Positions 18,283 through 27,233 of a stretch of DNA of 33,918 nucleotides are shown in pieces. Origin of the DNA: an uncultured Prevotella sp. Its GTDB lineage: Bacteria > Bacteroidota > Bacteroidia > Bacteroidales > Bacteroidaceae. Made by a program: the position numbers and the translations under genes. Below the pieces are notes generated by a model. The model was not told where the DNA came from, made no database searches, and worked only from the letters and a program-made list of their open reading frames with translations. Positions within the stretch are counted from its first letter, which is position 1, and every line of letters starts with the position of its first letter. The stretch covers positions 1 through 33,918 of the forward strand of contig CALZDK010000002.1 in NCBI GenBank assembly GCA_945637645.1. Direction: 5' to 3'.

Positions 18283-19011
18283 CTACTCTGCCGGTTTCAT
18301 ATTGGTATAGACATTCTGCACGTCCTCATCGTCCTCCAGCAGGTCAACCATCTTGTCGATGCTCTCACGCTGCTCTGGGGTAACTTCCTTCAGGTCATTT
18401 GGAATGCGTGTGAACTCGGCTCCTGTAACCTCAAAGCCATTTCCCTCGAGATATTTCTGAATCTCGCTAAAACTTGTTGGTTCTCCATAGATGGTGATTT
18501 CGTTTGTCTCCTCGTCAACGTCATACTCATCGTCAACTCCAAGGTCGATAAGCTCCAGAATGAGGTCATCCATGTCGAGACCATCCTTCTTCTTAAAAGT
18601 GAACACACACTTATGATCGAAGAGGAACGACAGTGAACCTTGCGTTCCAAGGTTACCACTGAACTTGTTGAACACTGCACGAACGTTTGCCACTGTGCGG
18701 GTGTTGTTGTCCGTAGCGGCATCCACGAAAATAGCCACTCCATGAGGTCCATATCCCTCGTATGTCACCTCCTTGAAGTCTTTCTGGTCCTTGCCCATTG
18801 CGTTCTTTATGGCACGCTCCACATTGGAGAGTGGCATGTTCTCACGCTTTGCTGTCTGTATTACGGCACGCAAATGCGGATTATTCTCTGGGTCAGGTCC
18901 ACCTGCCTTTACTGCTATGGCAATCTGTTTGCCGATTTTTGTAAACGTGCGGGCCATGTGTCCCCATCTCTTCAGTTTCGTAGCTTTACGATATTCAAAT
19001 GCTCTTCCCAT
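18283..19011 (-). CDS. YebC/PmpR family protein (TACO1-like)
   Basis: MGRAFEYRKATKLKRWGHMARTFTKIGKQIAIAVKAGGPDPENNPHLRAVIQTAKRENMP. Confidence 0.95.
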   Translation of the reverse strand: MGRAFEYRKATKLKRWGHMARTFTKIGKQIAIAVKAGGPDPENNPHLRAVIQTAKRENMPLSNVERAIKNAMGKDQKDFKEVTYEGYGPHGVAIFVDAATDNNTRTVANVRAVFNKFSGNLGTQGSLSFLFDHKCVFTFKKKDGLDMDDLILELIDLGVDDEYDVDEETNEITIYGEPTSFSEIQKYLEGNGFEVTGAEFTRIPNDLKEVTPEQRESIDKMVDLLEDDEDVQNVYTNMKPAE

Positions 19012-19059
19012 TGGATTATATTTTTAAATCTTAAATTTTTGACTTAATAAATCTTCCTC

Positions 19060-21522
19060 CTATCTCAGTTCTGCTCCCAACTTGCTCTTGAGGTTTGTAG
19101 TGAGTTTCGACATAATAGCCTCTATCTGTTTGTCGTTGAGAGTCTTTGTCTCGTCCTGGAGAATGAAGTTCACTGCATAGCTCTTCTTGCCTGAAGGCAG
19201 GTTCTTGCCCTCATACACGTCAAAAAGTTCAACGCTCTTTAGCAGTTTCTTCTCTGTTTGTCGTGCTATCTGCTCTATCTCGGCAAACTCCACTTTCTCG
19301 TCAACCAGCAAGGCGAGGTCGCGGCTCACGGCGGGATATTTGCTTATCTCACTGTAGAGCACCTCGTTCTTGCGCACTGCCTTCATCAGTGCCGACCAGT
19401 TGAGCTCCGCGTAATAAACATCTCGGTCAATATCGGCAACCTTCAGCACCTTCTTCGACAGTATTCCCATCTCAAGGAGTTGCTTTCCTCCACGATTCTC
19501 CACTGTGATTCCTGCCATGAAAATGTCGTTCTGGCTCTTCTTGCGCACTGTGGCACCCTGATTAAGGCCTATGCGGCTGAGGATATTCTCAACGTAAGCC
19601 TCAAGCTCATAGAATGAGCTGTCCTCGTCGGGATGAGCCCATGATCCTTCCACGCGCTTTCCCGTAAGCCAGAGTCCCAGGTGATATTGCTCATTATATG
19701 CTGCCATCGGGTTCTCGTCGTTCTTCTTCTCTGGATCGAAATGATAGACATTACCAAACTCGAAGAAACGGAGATTGCCGTTCTTGCGCTTAGCATTGTG
19801 CTCTATGCTCTCCAAACCTCCGAAGAGCAGTGTCTGTCGCATCACGCTGAGGTCGGAGCTGAGCGGATTCATTATCTTTACCGAATTTTCTGCAGGCCAA
19901 GCGTTGCGGTTGTCGTAGTAAGCACCACGGGTGAGTGAGTTGTTGAGTATCTCGTTGAAACCGCTTCCCACAAGCTGCTCACCAACGATGTTGGCAAGTT
20001 TGTGCTTCTTGTCTTCCTCGCCTTTTATCACGAGGCAGCTCTTCAGCTGTGTTGGAATCTCTATGTTGTTGTAGCCATAGATGCGGAGTATGTCCTCAAC
20101 CACGTCGCAGGGACGCTGCACATCAACCCTGTATGCAGGCACTTCGATGTCGAGTCCGTTGCTGTCCTCGGAGGTGATGGTCATCTCCAACGACTTGCAG
20201 ATGTTCTTTATTGTCTCATGTTCCAGATTCTTACCTATGAGGTTGTCCACATAGTCGTATTCAAGGCGCACCTTAACATTCTCTATAGGTTTCGGATAAA
20301 CGTCACAAATCTCCATTGCCACCTTTCCGCCAGCCAACTCCTTGCAAAGTATTGCAGCCTGCTTAAGGGCATAGATGGTGGCATTAGGGTCAACGCCACG
20401 CTCGAATCGGAACGACGAGTCGGTACTCAATCCATGACGGCGGGCGCTCTTGCGTATCCATGTGGGATGGAAATAAGCACTCTCCAACACCACGTCGCGA
20501 GTGGTCTCATAGGTGCCGCTACCCTTGCCACCAAAAATTCCTGCTATACACATGGGTTCCTCGGCATTGCAGATACTGAGGTCGTGTGTGCCGAGGGTAT
20601 GTTCAACACCGTCGAGTGTCACGAACTTAGTGCCTTCCGGCTGGGTGCGCACCACAATCTTGTGGCCCTTCACCATGTCAGCGTCAAAACAGTGCATTGG
20701 TTGACCGTAAGCCATCATCACATAGTTAGTGATATCCACTATATTATTAATAGGTCTTAGACCAATCACTCTCAGTTTGTTCTTCAGCCATTCAGGACTT
20801 TCCTTCACGTCGCAGTCCTTTACGCTCACACAGGCATAGCGCAGGCAAGCCTCGTTGTTTTCGATCTCCACCTCTATGGGCAGGTTGTTGTTGTCAACGG
20901 CAAATGCGCTACAGTCTGGGCGGTGAAGACTTGTCTCGTAGCCATTCTGAACGAGCCAAGCATAGAGGTCTCTCGCAACTCCCCAGTGCGACAATGCGTC
21001 GGCACGGTTAGCCGTGATGTCAACCTCTATGAGCCAGTCGCTCTCCAAATTGTAGTATTCAGCGGCAGGCTGTCCCACGGGGGCATCCTCAGGCAGTACG
21101 ATTATTCCATCGTGGCTTGTACCAATGCCTATCTCGTCCTCAGCACAAATCATTCCGCAACTCTCTACGCCACGCAGTTTGGATTTCTTTATCACAAACT
21201 CCTTGTCTCCGTCGTAGAGCACGCATCCCAAATCGGCAACTATCACCTTTTGTCCTGCTGTCACATTTGGTGCTCCACATACGATTTGTGAAGGATTTTC
21301 ATGTCCCAAATCCACTGTTGTCACATGGAGGTGGTCAGAGTTGGGGTGCATCTCGCATGTAAGCACCTTACCTACATACAGTCCCTTCAGACCGCCTTTG
21401 ACACTTTGCACTTCCTCAAGTGCGCCGACTTCAAGTCCTGTAGAAGTCAGTGCATCACATACCTCCTGTGGTGTAAGGTCGAAATCAACGTATTCTTTCA
21501 ACCATTTGTATGAAATATTCAT
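19060..21522 (-). CDS. pheT: Phenylalanine--tRNA ligase beta subunit
   Basis: MNISYKWLKEYVDFDLTPQEVCDALTSTGLEV; 820 aa with tRNA-binding, B3/B4, B5 and FDX-ACB regions. Confidence 0.98.
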   Translation of the reverse strand: MNISYKWLKEYVDFDLTPQEVCDALTSTGLEVGALEEVQSVKGGLKGLYVGKVLTCEMHPNSDHLHVTTVDLGHENPSQIVCGAPNVTAGQKVIVADLGCVLYDGDKEFVIKKSKLRGVESCGMICAEDEIGIGTSHDGIIVLPEDAPVGQPAAEYYNLESDWLIEVDITANRADALSHWGVARDLYAWLVQNGYETSLHRPDCSAFAVDNNNLPIEVEIENNEACLRYACVSVKDCDVKESPEWLKNKLRVIGLRPINNIVDITNYVMMAYGQPMHCFDADMVKGHKIVVRTQPEGTKFVTLDGVEHTLGTHDLSICNAEEPMCIAGIFGGKGSGTYETTRDVVLESAYFHPTWIRKSARRHGLSTDSSFRFERGVDPNATIYALKQAAILCKELAGGKVAMEICDVYPKPIENVKVRLEYDYVDNLIGKNLEHETIKNICKSLEMTITSEDSNGLDIEVPAYRVDVQRPCDVVEDILRIYGYNNIEIPTQLKSCLVIKGEEDKKHKLANIVGEQLVGSGFNEILNNSLTRGAYYDNRNAWPAENSVKIMNPLSSDLSVMRQTLLFGGLESIEHNAKRKNGNLRFFEFGNVYHFDPEKKNDENPMAAYNEQYHLGLWLTGKRVEGSWAHPDEDSSFYELEAYVENILSRIGLNQGATVRKKSQNDIFMAGITVENRGGKQLLEMGILSKKVLKVADIDRDVYYAELNWSALMKAVRKNEVLYSEISKYPAVSRDLALLVDEKVEFAEIEQIARQTEKKLLKSVELFDVYEGKNLPSGKKSYAVNFILQDETKTLNDKQIEAIMSKLTTNLKSKLGAELR

Positions 21523-21555
21523 TATTTTATGATTTTATGTCTTCAAAATTCGGCG

Positions 21556-21563
21556 CAAAAATA
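21556..21563 (-). promoter_or_regulatory. Putative -7 box (TATTTTTG) of pheT
   Basis: TAnnTTTG on the - strand about 34 nt upstream of start. Confidence 0.5.
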
Positions 21564-21668
21564 ATAAAATTTCGCCATTTATGCAAATTTTTTAGTAGCT
21601 TTCTTGCTATTCTTCCACAGGAAAGACAAAAAAAGGGAGAAAGGCTTGGAGGTTTGGAAAATAATATG

Positions 21669-21676
21669 TAACTTTG
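21669..21676 (+). promoter_or_regulatory. Putative -7 box (TAACTTTG) of the glycosyltransferase cluster
   Basis: TAnnTTTG 26 nt upstream of ATG 21702. Confidence 0.55.
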
Positions 21677-21701
21677 CCGCAAACAATCCAACAAGAATAC
21701 T

Positions 21702-22550
21702 ATGGCATGGTATAAGAAATATCTATCAATATATGAGAAGCCTTTCAAGGAGGTACCCGACGGCATCATTGCAGATATACGCGGCAAGCTCAGCTCCATG
21801 CAGAGCGACGAGCCTTTGGTGTCGGTGGTAGTCATTGCCTACAACGAGGCAAAGCGCCTTTCTTCCTGCCTTTGGTCGCTAAGTGACTTGAAGACATCAT
21901 ACCCGATAGAGATACTTGGTATCAACAACAGTTCTACCGACGAAACGGAGGATGTCTATAAGGCTTTCGGAATAAGATATTTCAACGAGGAACGCAAGAG
22001 TCCGGGCTTCGCACGCCAATGCGGACTCGACAACTCCCGCGGACGCTACCATTTCTTCATAGATGCCGACACATTCTATCCCCCACTCTACATCGACACC
22101 ATGATGAAAAAGCTGACAAAGCCAGGCGTTTCTTGTGTAGGATCCTTCTGGAGCTACTATCCCGACGAAAACCACTCACGCCTCGGACTTTGGTTTTTTG
22201 AGCTCATTCGCGACATATTCCTCTTCATTCAGCATTTCAAGCGTCCGGAGCTCTGCATCCGTGGCATGGTATTCGCCTTCAACGCCGATTATGCACGCAA
22301 GGAGAAGATACGCACCGACATACGCCGCGGCGAGGATGGATCGCTGGCACTCTCGCTGAAGAAATACGGACGCATAGCTTTCACACACGACAGCAAGGCT
22401 CGCCCCGTTACAGGCTATGGCACCCTTGGCAGCGGCTCGCTATTCGGCAGCCTGATCTACAGGGCGAAAATCCAGCTGAAGGGAATCAGCCGCATATTTT
22501 TCACTAAAGACAAATACGAGGACTCAGAAGAGAACCTCATTAGACAATAA
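21702..22550 (+). CDS. Glycosyltransferase family 2
   Basis: VSVVVIAYNEAKRLSSCLWSL...EILGINNSSTDET...GFARQCGLDNSRGRYHFFIDADT. Confidence 0.92.
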   Translation: MAWYKKYLSIYEKPFKEVPDGIIADIRGKLSSMQSDEPLVSVVVIAYNEAKRLSSCLWSLSDLKTSYPIEILGINNSSTDETEDVYKAFGIRYFNEERKSPGFARQCGLDNSRGRYHFFIDADTFYPPLYIDTMMKKLTKPGVSCVGSFWSYYPDENHSRLGLWFFELIRDIFLFIQHFKRPELCIRGMVFAFNADYARKEKIRTDIRRGEDGSLALSLKKYGRIAFTHDSKARPVTGYGTLGSGSLFGSLIYRAKIQLKGISRIFFTKDKYEDSEENLIRQ

Positions 22551-22555
22551 GCAAC

Positions 22556-23692
22556 ATGGAAGAAAGAAAATACGACTATCTTATTGTTGGTGCCGGACTC
22601 TACGGAGCCATGATGGCTTACAAACTGACAAAACAAGGCAAGAGATGTCTTGTTATCGACAAGCGCGACCATCTGGGAGGCAACATATATTGTGAAAACA
22701 TCGAAGGAATAAACGTACATAAATACGGTGCACACATTTTCCATACTTCGAACAAACGGGTGTGGGACTTTGTCAATTCCATCGTGCCGTTCAACCGCTA
22801 CACCAATTCGCCCCTCGCAAAATATCACGGAAAACTCTTCAATCTACCGTTCAACATGAACACCTTCGCCCGAATGTGGAACATCACCACACCCGACGAG
22901 GCACGACACATCATCGACGAGCAACGACAGGAAGTAATAGAAAAGCTGAACGGACGCGAGCCTCAGAACCTTGAAGAGCAGGCCCTCATGCTCGTGGGAA
23001 AGGACATCTACGAGACACTGATAAAGGAATACACCGAGAAGCAATGGGGACGATGCTGCACCGACCTTCCCGCCTTCATCATCAAGCGATTGCCAATTAG
23101 GTTTGTCTATGACAACAACTATTTCAACGACTCTTACCAAGGCATACCTATTGGAGGTTATAATAAACTTATTGAAGGTCTTTTAAACAGCTGTGACACA
23201 GTTGTCGGCATCGATTTCTTCAATAATAGCGACAGGCTACCATTGGCAAACACAGGAAGGTGGAAAGAGCTGGCAGACAAGCTGGTGTTTACAGGCAAGA
23301 TAGATGAATTCTATGGCTACCGATACGGAAAGCTCGACTACCGCAGCCTTCGTTTTGAGCACGACATCCACGACGTACCAAACCATCAAGGTAATGCCGT
23401 GGTAAACTACACCGACTTGGAAGTTCCATACACACGAACCATCGAGCACAAACATTTCGAGATGTTCGGCGACAAGGTATATGACATACCAAAGACTGTT
23501 GTGACCAAGGAATACCCACAGGAATGGCACGACGGACTGGAGCCATACTATCCAGTGAACGACAACAAGAACACCGTCCTCTACGCAAAATACAAAGCAT
23601 TGGCTGACCAAGAGCCAGACATCATCTTCGGTGGTCGCCTTGCCGAGTACAAATACTACGATATGGCACCTATAGTGGAAAAAATCCTCTAA
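22556..23692 (+). CDS. glf: UDP-galactopyranose mutase
   Basis: YDYLIVGAGLYGAMMAYKLTKQGKRCLVIDKRDHLGGNIYCE...KYGAHIFHTSNKRVWDFVN; full length. Confidence 0.97.
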   Translation: MEERKYDYLIVGAGLYGAMMAYKLTKQGKRCLVIDKRDHLGGNIYCENIEGINVHKYGAHIFHTSNKRVWDFVNSIVPFNRYTNSPLAKYHGKLFNLPFNMNTFARMWNITTPDEARHIIDEQRQEVIEKLNGREPQNLEEQALMLVGKDIYETLIKEYTEKQWGRCCTDLPAFIIKRLPIRFVYDNNYFNDSYQGIPIGGYNKLIEGLLNSCDTVVGIDFFNNSDRLPLANTGRWKELADKLVFTGKIDEFYGYRYGKLDYRSLRFEHDIHDVPNHQGNAVVNYTDLEVPYTRTIEHKHFEMFGDKVYDIPKTVVTKEYPQEWHDGLEPYYPVNDNKNTVLYAKYKALADQEPDIIFGGRLAEYKYYDMAPIVEKIL

Positions 23693-23695
23693 ACA

Positions 23696-23726
23696 TTTGG
23701 TTTTATCAATAAAACTTGTACATTTG
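23696..23726 (+). promoter_or_regulatory. Consensus promoter upstream of the second GT2 gene
   Basis: TTTG-N19-TACATTTG. Confidence 0.7.
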
Positions 23727-23766
23727 CATAGAATAACAATAATTGCTGACGTAAGAATCTGAAACA

Positions 23767-23829
23767 ATGATACATATTGCATGCTGTTCAAATGATATCA
23801 ACAAACAAGTTAAAGAACCAAACTTATGA
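23767..23829 (+). pseudogene. 20-codon ORF MIHIACCSNDINKQVKEPNL; possible GT8 N-terminal remnant or leader ORF
   Basis: ATG...TGA read directly; TGA overlaps the next gene's ATG (ATGA); MIHIAC-start resembles GT8 glycosyltransferase N-termini. Confidence 0.4.
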
Positions 23830-24872
23830 AAGATGTATCAATAATAATTCCAATCTACAACGTAGAAAAGTATGTGGCAGAATGTATCAATTCTGTCATT
23901 AGCCAAACTTACGATCATTCGAAAATAGAATGTATCATTGTCGATGACTGCTCTCCCGACCGTTCCATGGACATTGTCAACGAGATAATAAGCAACTACA
24001 ACGGAGAAATGACATTCATTACCCAACGGCATGAGGCAAACAGAGGGCTGTCGGCAAGCAGGAATACTGGACTTGACATTGCTTCGGGAAAATTCATTTA
24101 TTTCATCGATTCCGATGACTATATCTTTGATAATACATTAGCGCTGCTGATGAAAGCCTACGGACAATATCCTGATGCGGAAATCATAACCGGCAATGCC
24201 TTTGACGAGCAACACAACTACAATCTTCTCAAGTCAAACGCTACAAAATCGTTTGAAAACACGAACCACTTGCTCTTGGGTGAAAATTGGATATTAACTG
24301 CGTGGAACAGCCTTGTAAAAAAGGAACTTATAGACAGGAGATGTCTAAGGTTTATGGAAGGAATATATTTTGAAGACAACCTCTGGAACTACAACCTTCT
24401 ACCCTATGCCTCAAAAGTGGTTACTATACCCGATGTGACATATTTCTATCGTAAGAATGAGGGGGGCATAATGCTTGCGGCAAGAAGGGAGAAAGTTGAA
24501 AAATGCTGCAAAGACTACATCACAATACTTCAAAACTTCATGGAAACGCTCGACCGCCCAGCTTTTGTAGGGAAAAGCGTAAGATCGTTCACCATGCTCA
24601 TCAATACAATAGATTATCTTATGAGCAACAAATCCCAAATTTCCAATTTCAATCATTATGAAATGGAACTAAAAAAGATAAGAAGCCAAATCTTCCACAC
24701 TATGATGAGAAAGAAAAGACCTTTCCTGGCACTGATGACACTGATGTCGTTCTATCCTCTTCTAAATCTGAGAAAAGCCCGATGGTATAGACACCATTAC
24801 AACATTATCCATACTTTCTTTTGGAAGCCTGCATTAGTGGTTGACAATATTTATAATTTTATTTCAAGATGA
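23826..24872 (+). CDS. Glycosyltransferase family 2
   Basis: VSIIIPIYNVEKYVAECINSVISQTYDHSKIECIIVDDCSPD...GLSASRNTGLDIASGKFIYFIDSDDY. Confidence 0.95.
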   Translation: MKDVSIIIPIYNVEKYVAECINSVISQTYDHSKIECIIVDDCSPDRSMDIVNEIISNYNGEMTFITQRHEANRGLSASRNTGLDIASGKFIYFIDSDDYIFDNTLALLMKAYGQYPDAEIITGNAFDEQHNYNLLKSNATKSFENTNHLLLGENWILTAWNSLVKKELIDRRCLRFMEGIYFEDNLWNYNLLPYASKVVTIPDVTYFYRKNEGGIMLAARREKVEKCCKDYITILQNFMETLDRPAFVGKSVRSFTMLINTIDYLMSNKSQISNFNHYEMELKKIRSQIFHTMMRKKRPFLALMTLMSFYPLLNLRKARWYRHHYNIIHTFFWKPALVVDNIYNFISR

Positions 24873-25996
24873 AAATTCTCTTCCTCGTATATCACGGTTT
24901 CTCCGACGAGAGCGGCATAAGCAAGAAAATTCACTATCAAGTGAAGGGGTTGCGGCAGAATGGGCATGAGGTTCATCTCTGCTACTACGACTTTGACCCT
25001 CGCGGACATCGTTGCAGATATGTCGGCAACAAGGTGATTGCCGACTATGGCACAGGAGCGTTGGCGGCAATTCGGTCGAGAACGCAACTGGATTGTATAT
25101 ACAATTATTGTGCGGTAAATGCCATAGAGATGGTCTATGCACGAAGCTTTATGAATGCAAGCCCAATTCTCGTCAGGCTATTCCACAAACTAAACAAGCG
25201 AGGAATAAAGTGTATTACGGAAATACCAACCTATCCTTACGACTCTGAATTTAAGGGCTATCCTCTGAAATATAAAATTCCACTCTATATCGACAAGTTA
25301 TTCAGAAAGGCTCTCGCGAAAAAGATGGAGGCAATAGTGACATTCTCAAACGAGGAAACCATCTTCGGCAAACGCACCATCTGCATAAGCAACGGCATAG
25401 ACCTCGACAGCATACCTATTCATAATCCAAAGAAGCAGAACGACATACACTTAATTGCTGTAGCAGAAATTCACTATTGGCACGGATTCGACAGACTTGT
25501 CGCCGGGATGGGAGAATACTACAAGCTGAATCCCGACGCCCGTAAAGTCTTTTTCCATGTAGTCGGTTGGGAAGACGACCGTGGGACAACGAGCAACGGC
25601 TATCTCACCGTGGAACAGACAGCAAAGAAATACAACATCGGGCAATACGTCGTCAACCACGGAAAACTTTTTGGCGACAAGCTCGACGAGGTTTTCAACC
25701 AATGCGTCTTTGCCATAGGAAGTCTCGGTCGCCACAGAAGTGGCATCACCAACATCAAAACACTCAAAAACCGAGAATACGCCGCACGAGGCATCCCTTT
25801 CATCTATTCCGAAACAGACAACGACTTTGAGGACAAGCCATACATCATAAAAGCTCCTGCCGACGAGTCGCCTGTAAACATAAGACAAATAATCGACTTT
25901 ATCGACACCCACGACGTCAACCCCACTGAAATAAGAAACACCGTGGAACATCTGTCATGGCGATTCCAAATGGAAAAAGTCGTAAGAGAAATATAA
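24869..25996 (+). CDS. Glycosyltransferase (GT4/GT-B-like)
   Basis: MKILFLVYHGFSDESGISKKIHYQVKGLRQNGHEV; ATGA overlap with upstream GT2; C-terminal domain HWHGFDRLVAGM-like. Confidence 0.85.
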   Translation: MKILFLVYHGFSDESGISKKIHYQVKGLRQNGHEVHLCYYDFDPRGHRCRYVGNKVIADYGTGALAAIRSRTQLDCIYNYCAVNAIEMVYARSFMNASPILVRLFHKLNKRGIKCITEIPTYPYDSEFKGYPLKYKIPLYIDKLFRKALAKKMEAIVTFSNEETIFGKRTICISNGIDLDSIPIHNPKKQNDIHLIAVAEIHYWHGFDRLVAGMGEYYKLNPDARKVFFHVVGWEDDRGTTSNGYLTVEQTAKKYNIGQYVVNHGKLFGDKLDEVFNQCVFAIGSLGRHRSGITNIKTLKNREYAARGIPFIYSETDNDFEDKPYIIKAPADESPVNIRQIIDFIDTHDVNPTEIRNTVEHLSWRFQMEKVVREI

Positions 25997-26002
25997 GAAA
26001 CA

Positions 26003-26974
26003 ATGGAACAAGAAACAACGCTATCTATAATAATTCCGCTGTATAACTGCGAAAAGTACATAAAGCATTGCCTCGACAGCATTCTTGCACAAGGTCTCAA
26101 CAAGTCTGACTTTGAAATAATAATTGTAGATGACGGAAGCGTTGACAACAGCTACGGCATTGCCTCTGCTTACGCTACTGGCCACGACAACATTATCGTA
26201 GTCAGGCAAGAAAATCAAGGAGTGGCTTGCACACGAAACAACGCTCTTCAAATGGCAAAGGGCAACTATGTCACCTTTGTGGATGCCGACGATATGCTCG
26301 TCGGGGGAAGCCTCGCCAAGCTTTTGCGGATTGCAATGGAGAACAAGGCTGAAATGGTGAAAGCAGCACATATTGAAGTGCCACAAGAGGCTTTGTTCGA
26401 AGGCTATAGCTGTAACGGAAGTTCCACCGAACTGATGTCGGGCGACGACGCAATAGTGAAAGTGACTAAACTGAAAGAGGGATATTGCTGGGGCTACCTC
26501 ATCTCACGCCGACTCATTGCCGACCACAATCTCTGCTTTCCGCCAAAGGTGTCGTTTATGGAAGACTGGGCATTCATCACACAAGCCATGCTAAAGTGCA
26601 ATACCTTTATAAACTCCGATGTCCTATTCTACCTCTACCGCCGCAACACCACCTCTTGTGTGGCAAATATGTCAACAGAGAAACTTCTTCTCGGCTGTCG
26701 TTCTATAGACATCGTCTCCAAGGCTTCAACAAACACAACTGGGGCTGTAAGGCAGAAGCTGACAGATAACGTGTGCGCGAACGTTAATATAGTCCTTTGG
26801 TTCACAATCCACTACCGACGCATATTCCATGATAGGAAAACCATTACCAAGGTCTTGGTCTCACTGTTGAAACAAGTTGACTCGCAATTCATCTCGAGGA
26901 GTCTCAAACCCTTCATCCTGTTCCCCAACTTGTATATCGTCATTCGCCATTTGCTGGCAAAGAGGAAATACTAA
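26003..26974 (+). CDS. Glycosyltransferase family 2
   Basis: LSIIIPLYNCEKYIKHCLDSILAQ...EIIIVDDGSVDNS...VACTRNNALQMAKGNYVTFVDADDM. Confidence 0.95.
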   Translation: MEQETTLSIIIPLYNCEKYIKHCLDSILAQGLNKSDFEIIIVDDGSVDNSYGIASAYATGHDNIIVVRQENQGVACTRNNALQMAKGNYVTFVDADDMLVGGSLAKLLRIAMENKAEMVKAAHIEVPQEALFEGYSCNGSSTELMSGDDAIVKVTKLKEGYCWGYLISRRLIADHNLCFPPKVSFMEDWAFITQAMLKCNTFINSDVLFYLYRRNTTSCVANMSTEKLLLGCRSIDIVSKASTNTTGAVRQKLTDNVCANVNIVLWFTIHYRRIFHDRKTITKVLVSLLKQVDSQFISRSLKPFILFPNLYIVIRHLLAKRKY

Positions 26975-26978
26975 AGAA

Positions 26979-27010
26979 TTTGGATAATATAGATTTCTTT
27001 CTTACCTTTG
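26979..27010 (+). promoter_or_regulatory. Housekeeping-type promoter upstream of clpB
   Basis: TTTG-N20-TACCTTTG. Confidence 0.6.
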
Positions 27011-27116
27011 CGGCGTGAAAAGTTTACAAAACGCACATAGTCGTCTCGAAGGCATCTCGAGACCATCCCGAAGGAAGACGAAAGACAAAAACTTCACAAA
27101 ATAACTTTGGCGAAAC

Positions 27117-27150
27117 ATGCCATTTTGACGGAATATGATGCCATTTTGAC
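27117..27150 (+). repeat. Tandem 13-mer ATGCCATTTTGAC x2, 21-bp period, upstream of clpB sigma-54-like promoter
   Basis: Identical 13-mers at 27117-27129 and 27138-27150. Confidence 0.8.
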
Positions 27151-27163
27151 ATAAGTGCAGTGA

Positions 27164-27179
27164 TTGGCACGGCTATTGC
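27164..27179 (+). promoter_or_regulatory. Sigma-54 (-24/-12) promoter of clpB
   Basis: TTGGCACG-GCTA-TTGC, matching YTGGCACG-N4-TTGC with GG-N10-GC spacing. Confidence 0.75.
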
Positions 27180-27233
27180 GGGAGAGCGGATAGAGAAAAA
27201 ACACTAATAAACAAAAAAGAAAGGAGTCAAGAC

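Noticed and set aside
20002-20760. 252-aa + strand ORF antisense to pheT
   Set aside because: Shadow ORF over clear PheT coding sequence
27117-27150. Tandem 13-mers as a CRISPR-like or satellite array
   Set aside because: Only two copies, with an 8-bp interval and immediately adjacent to a sigma-54 box; a regulatory interpretation fits better
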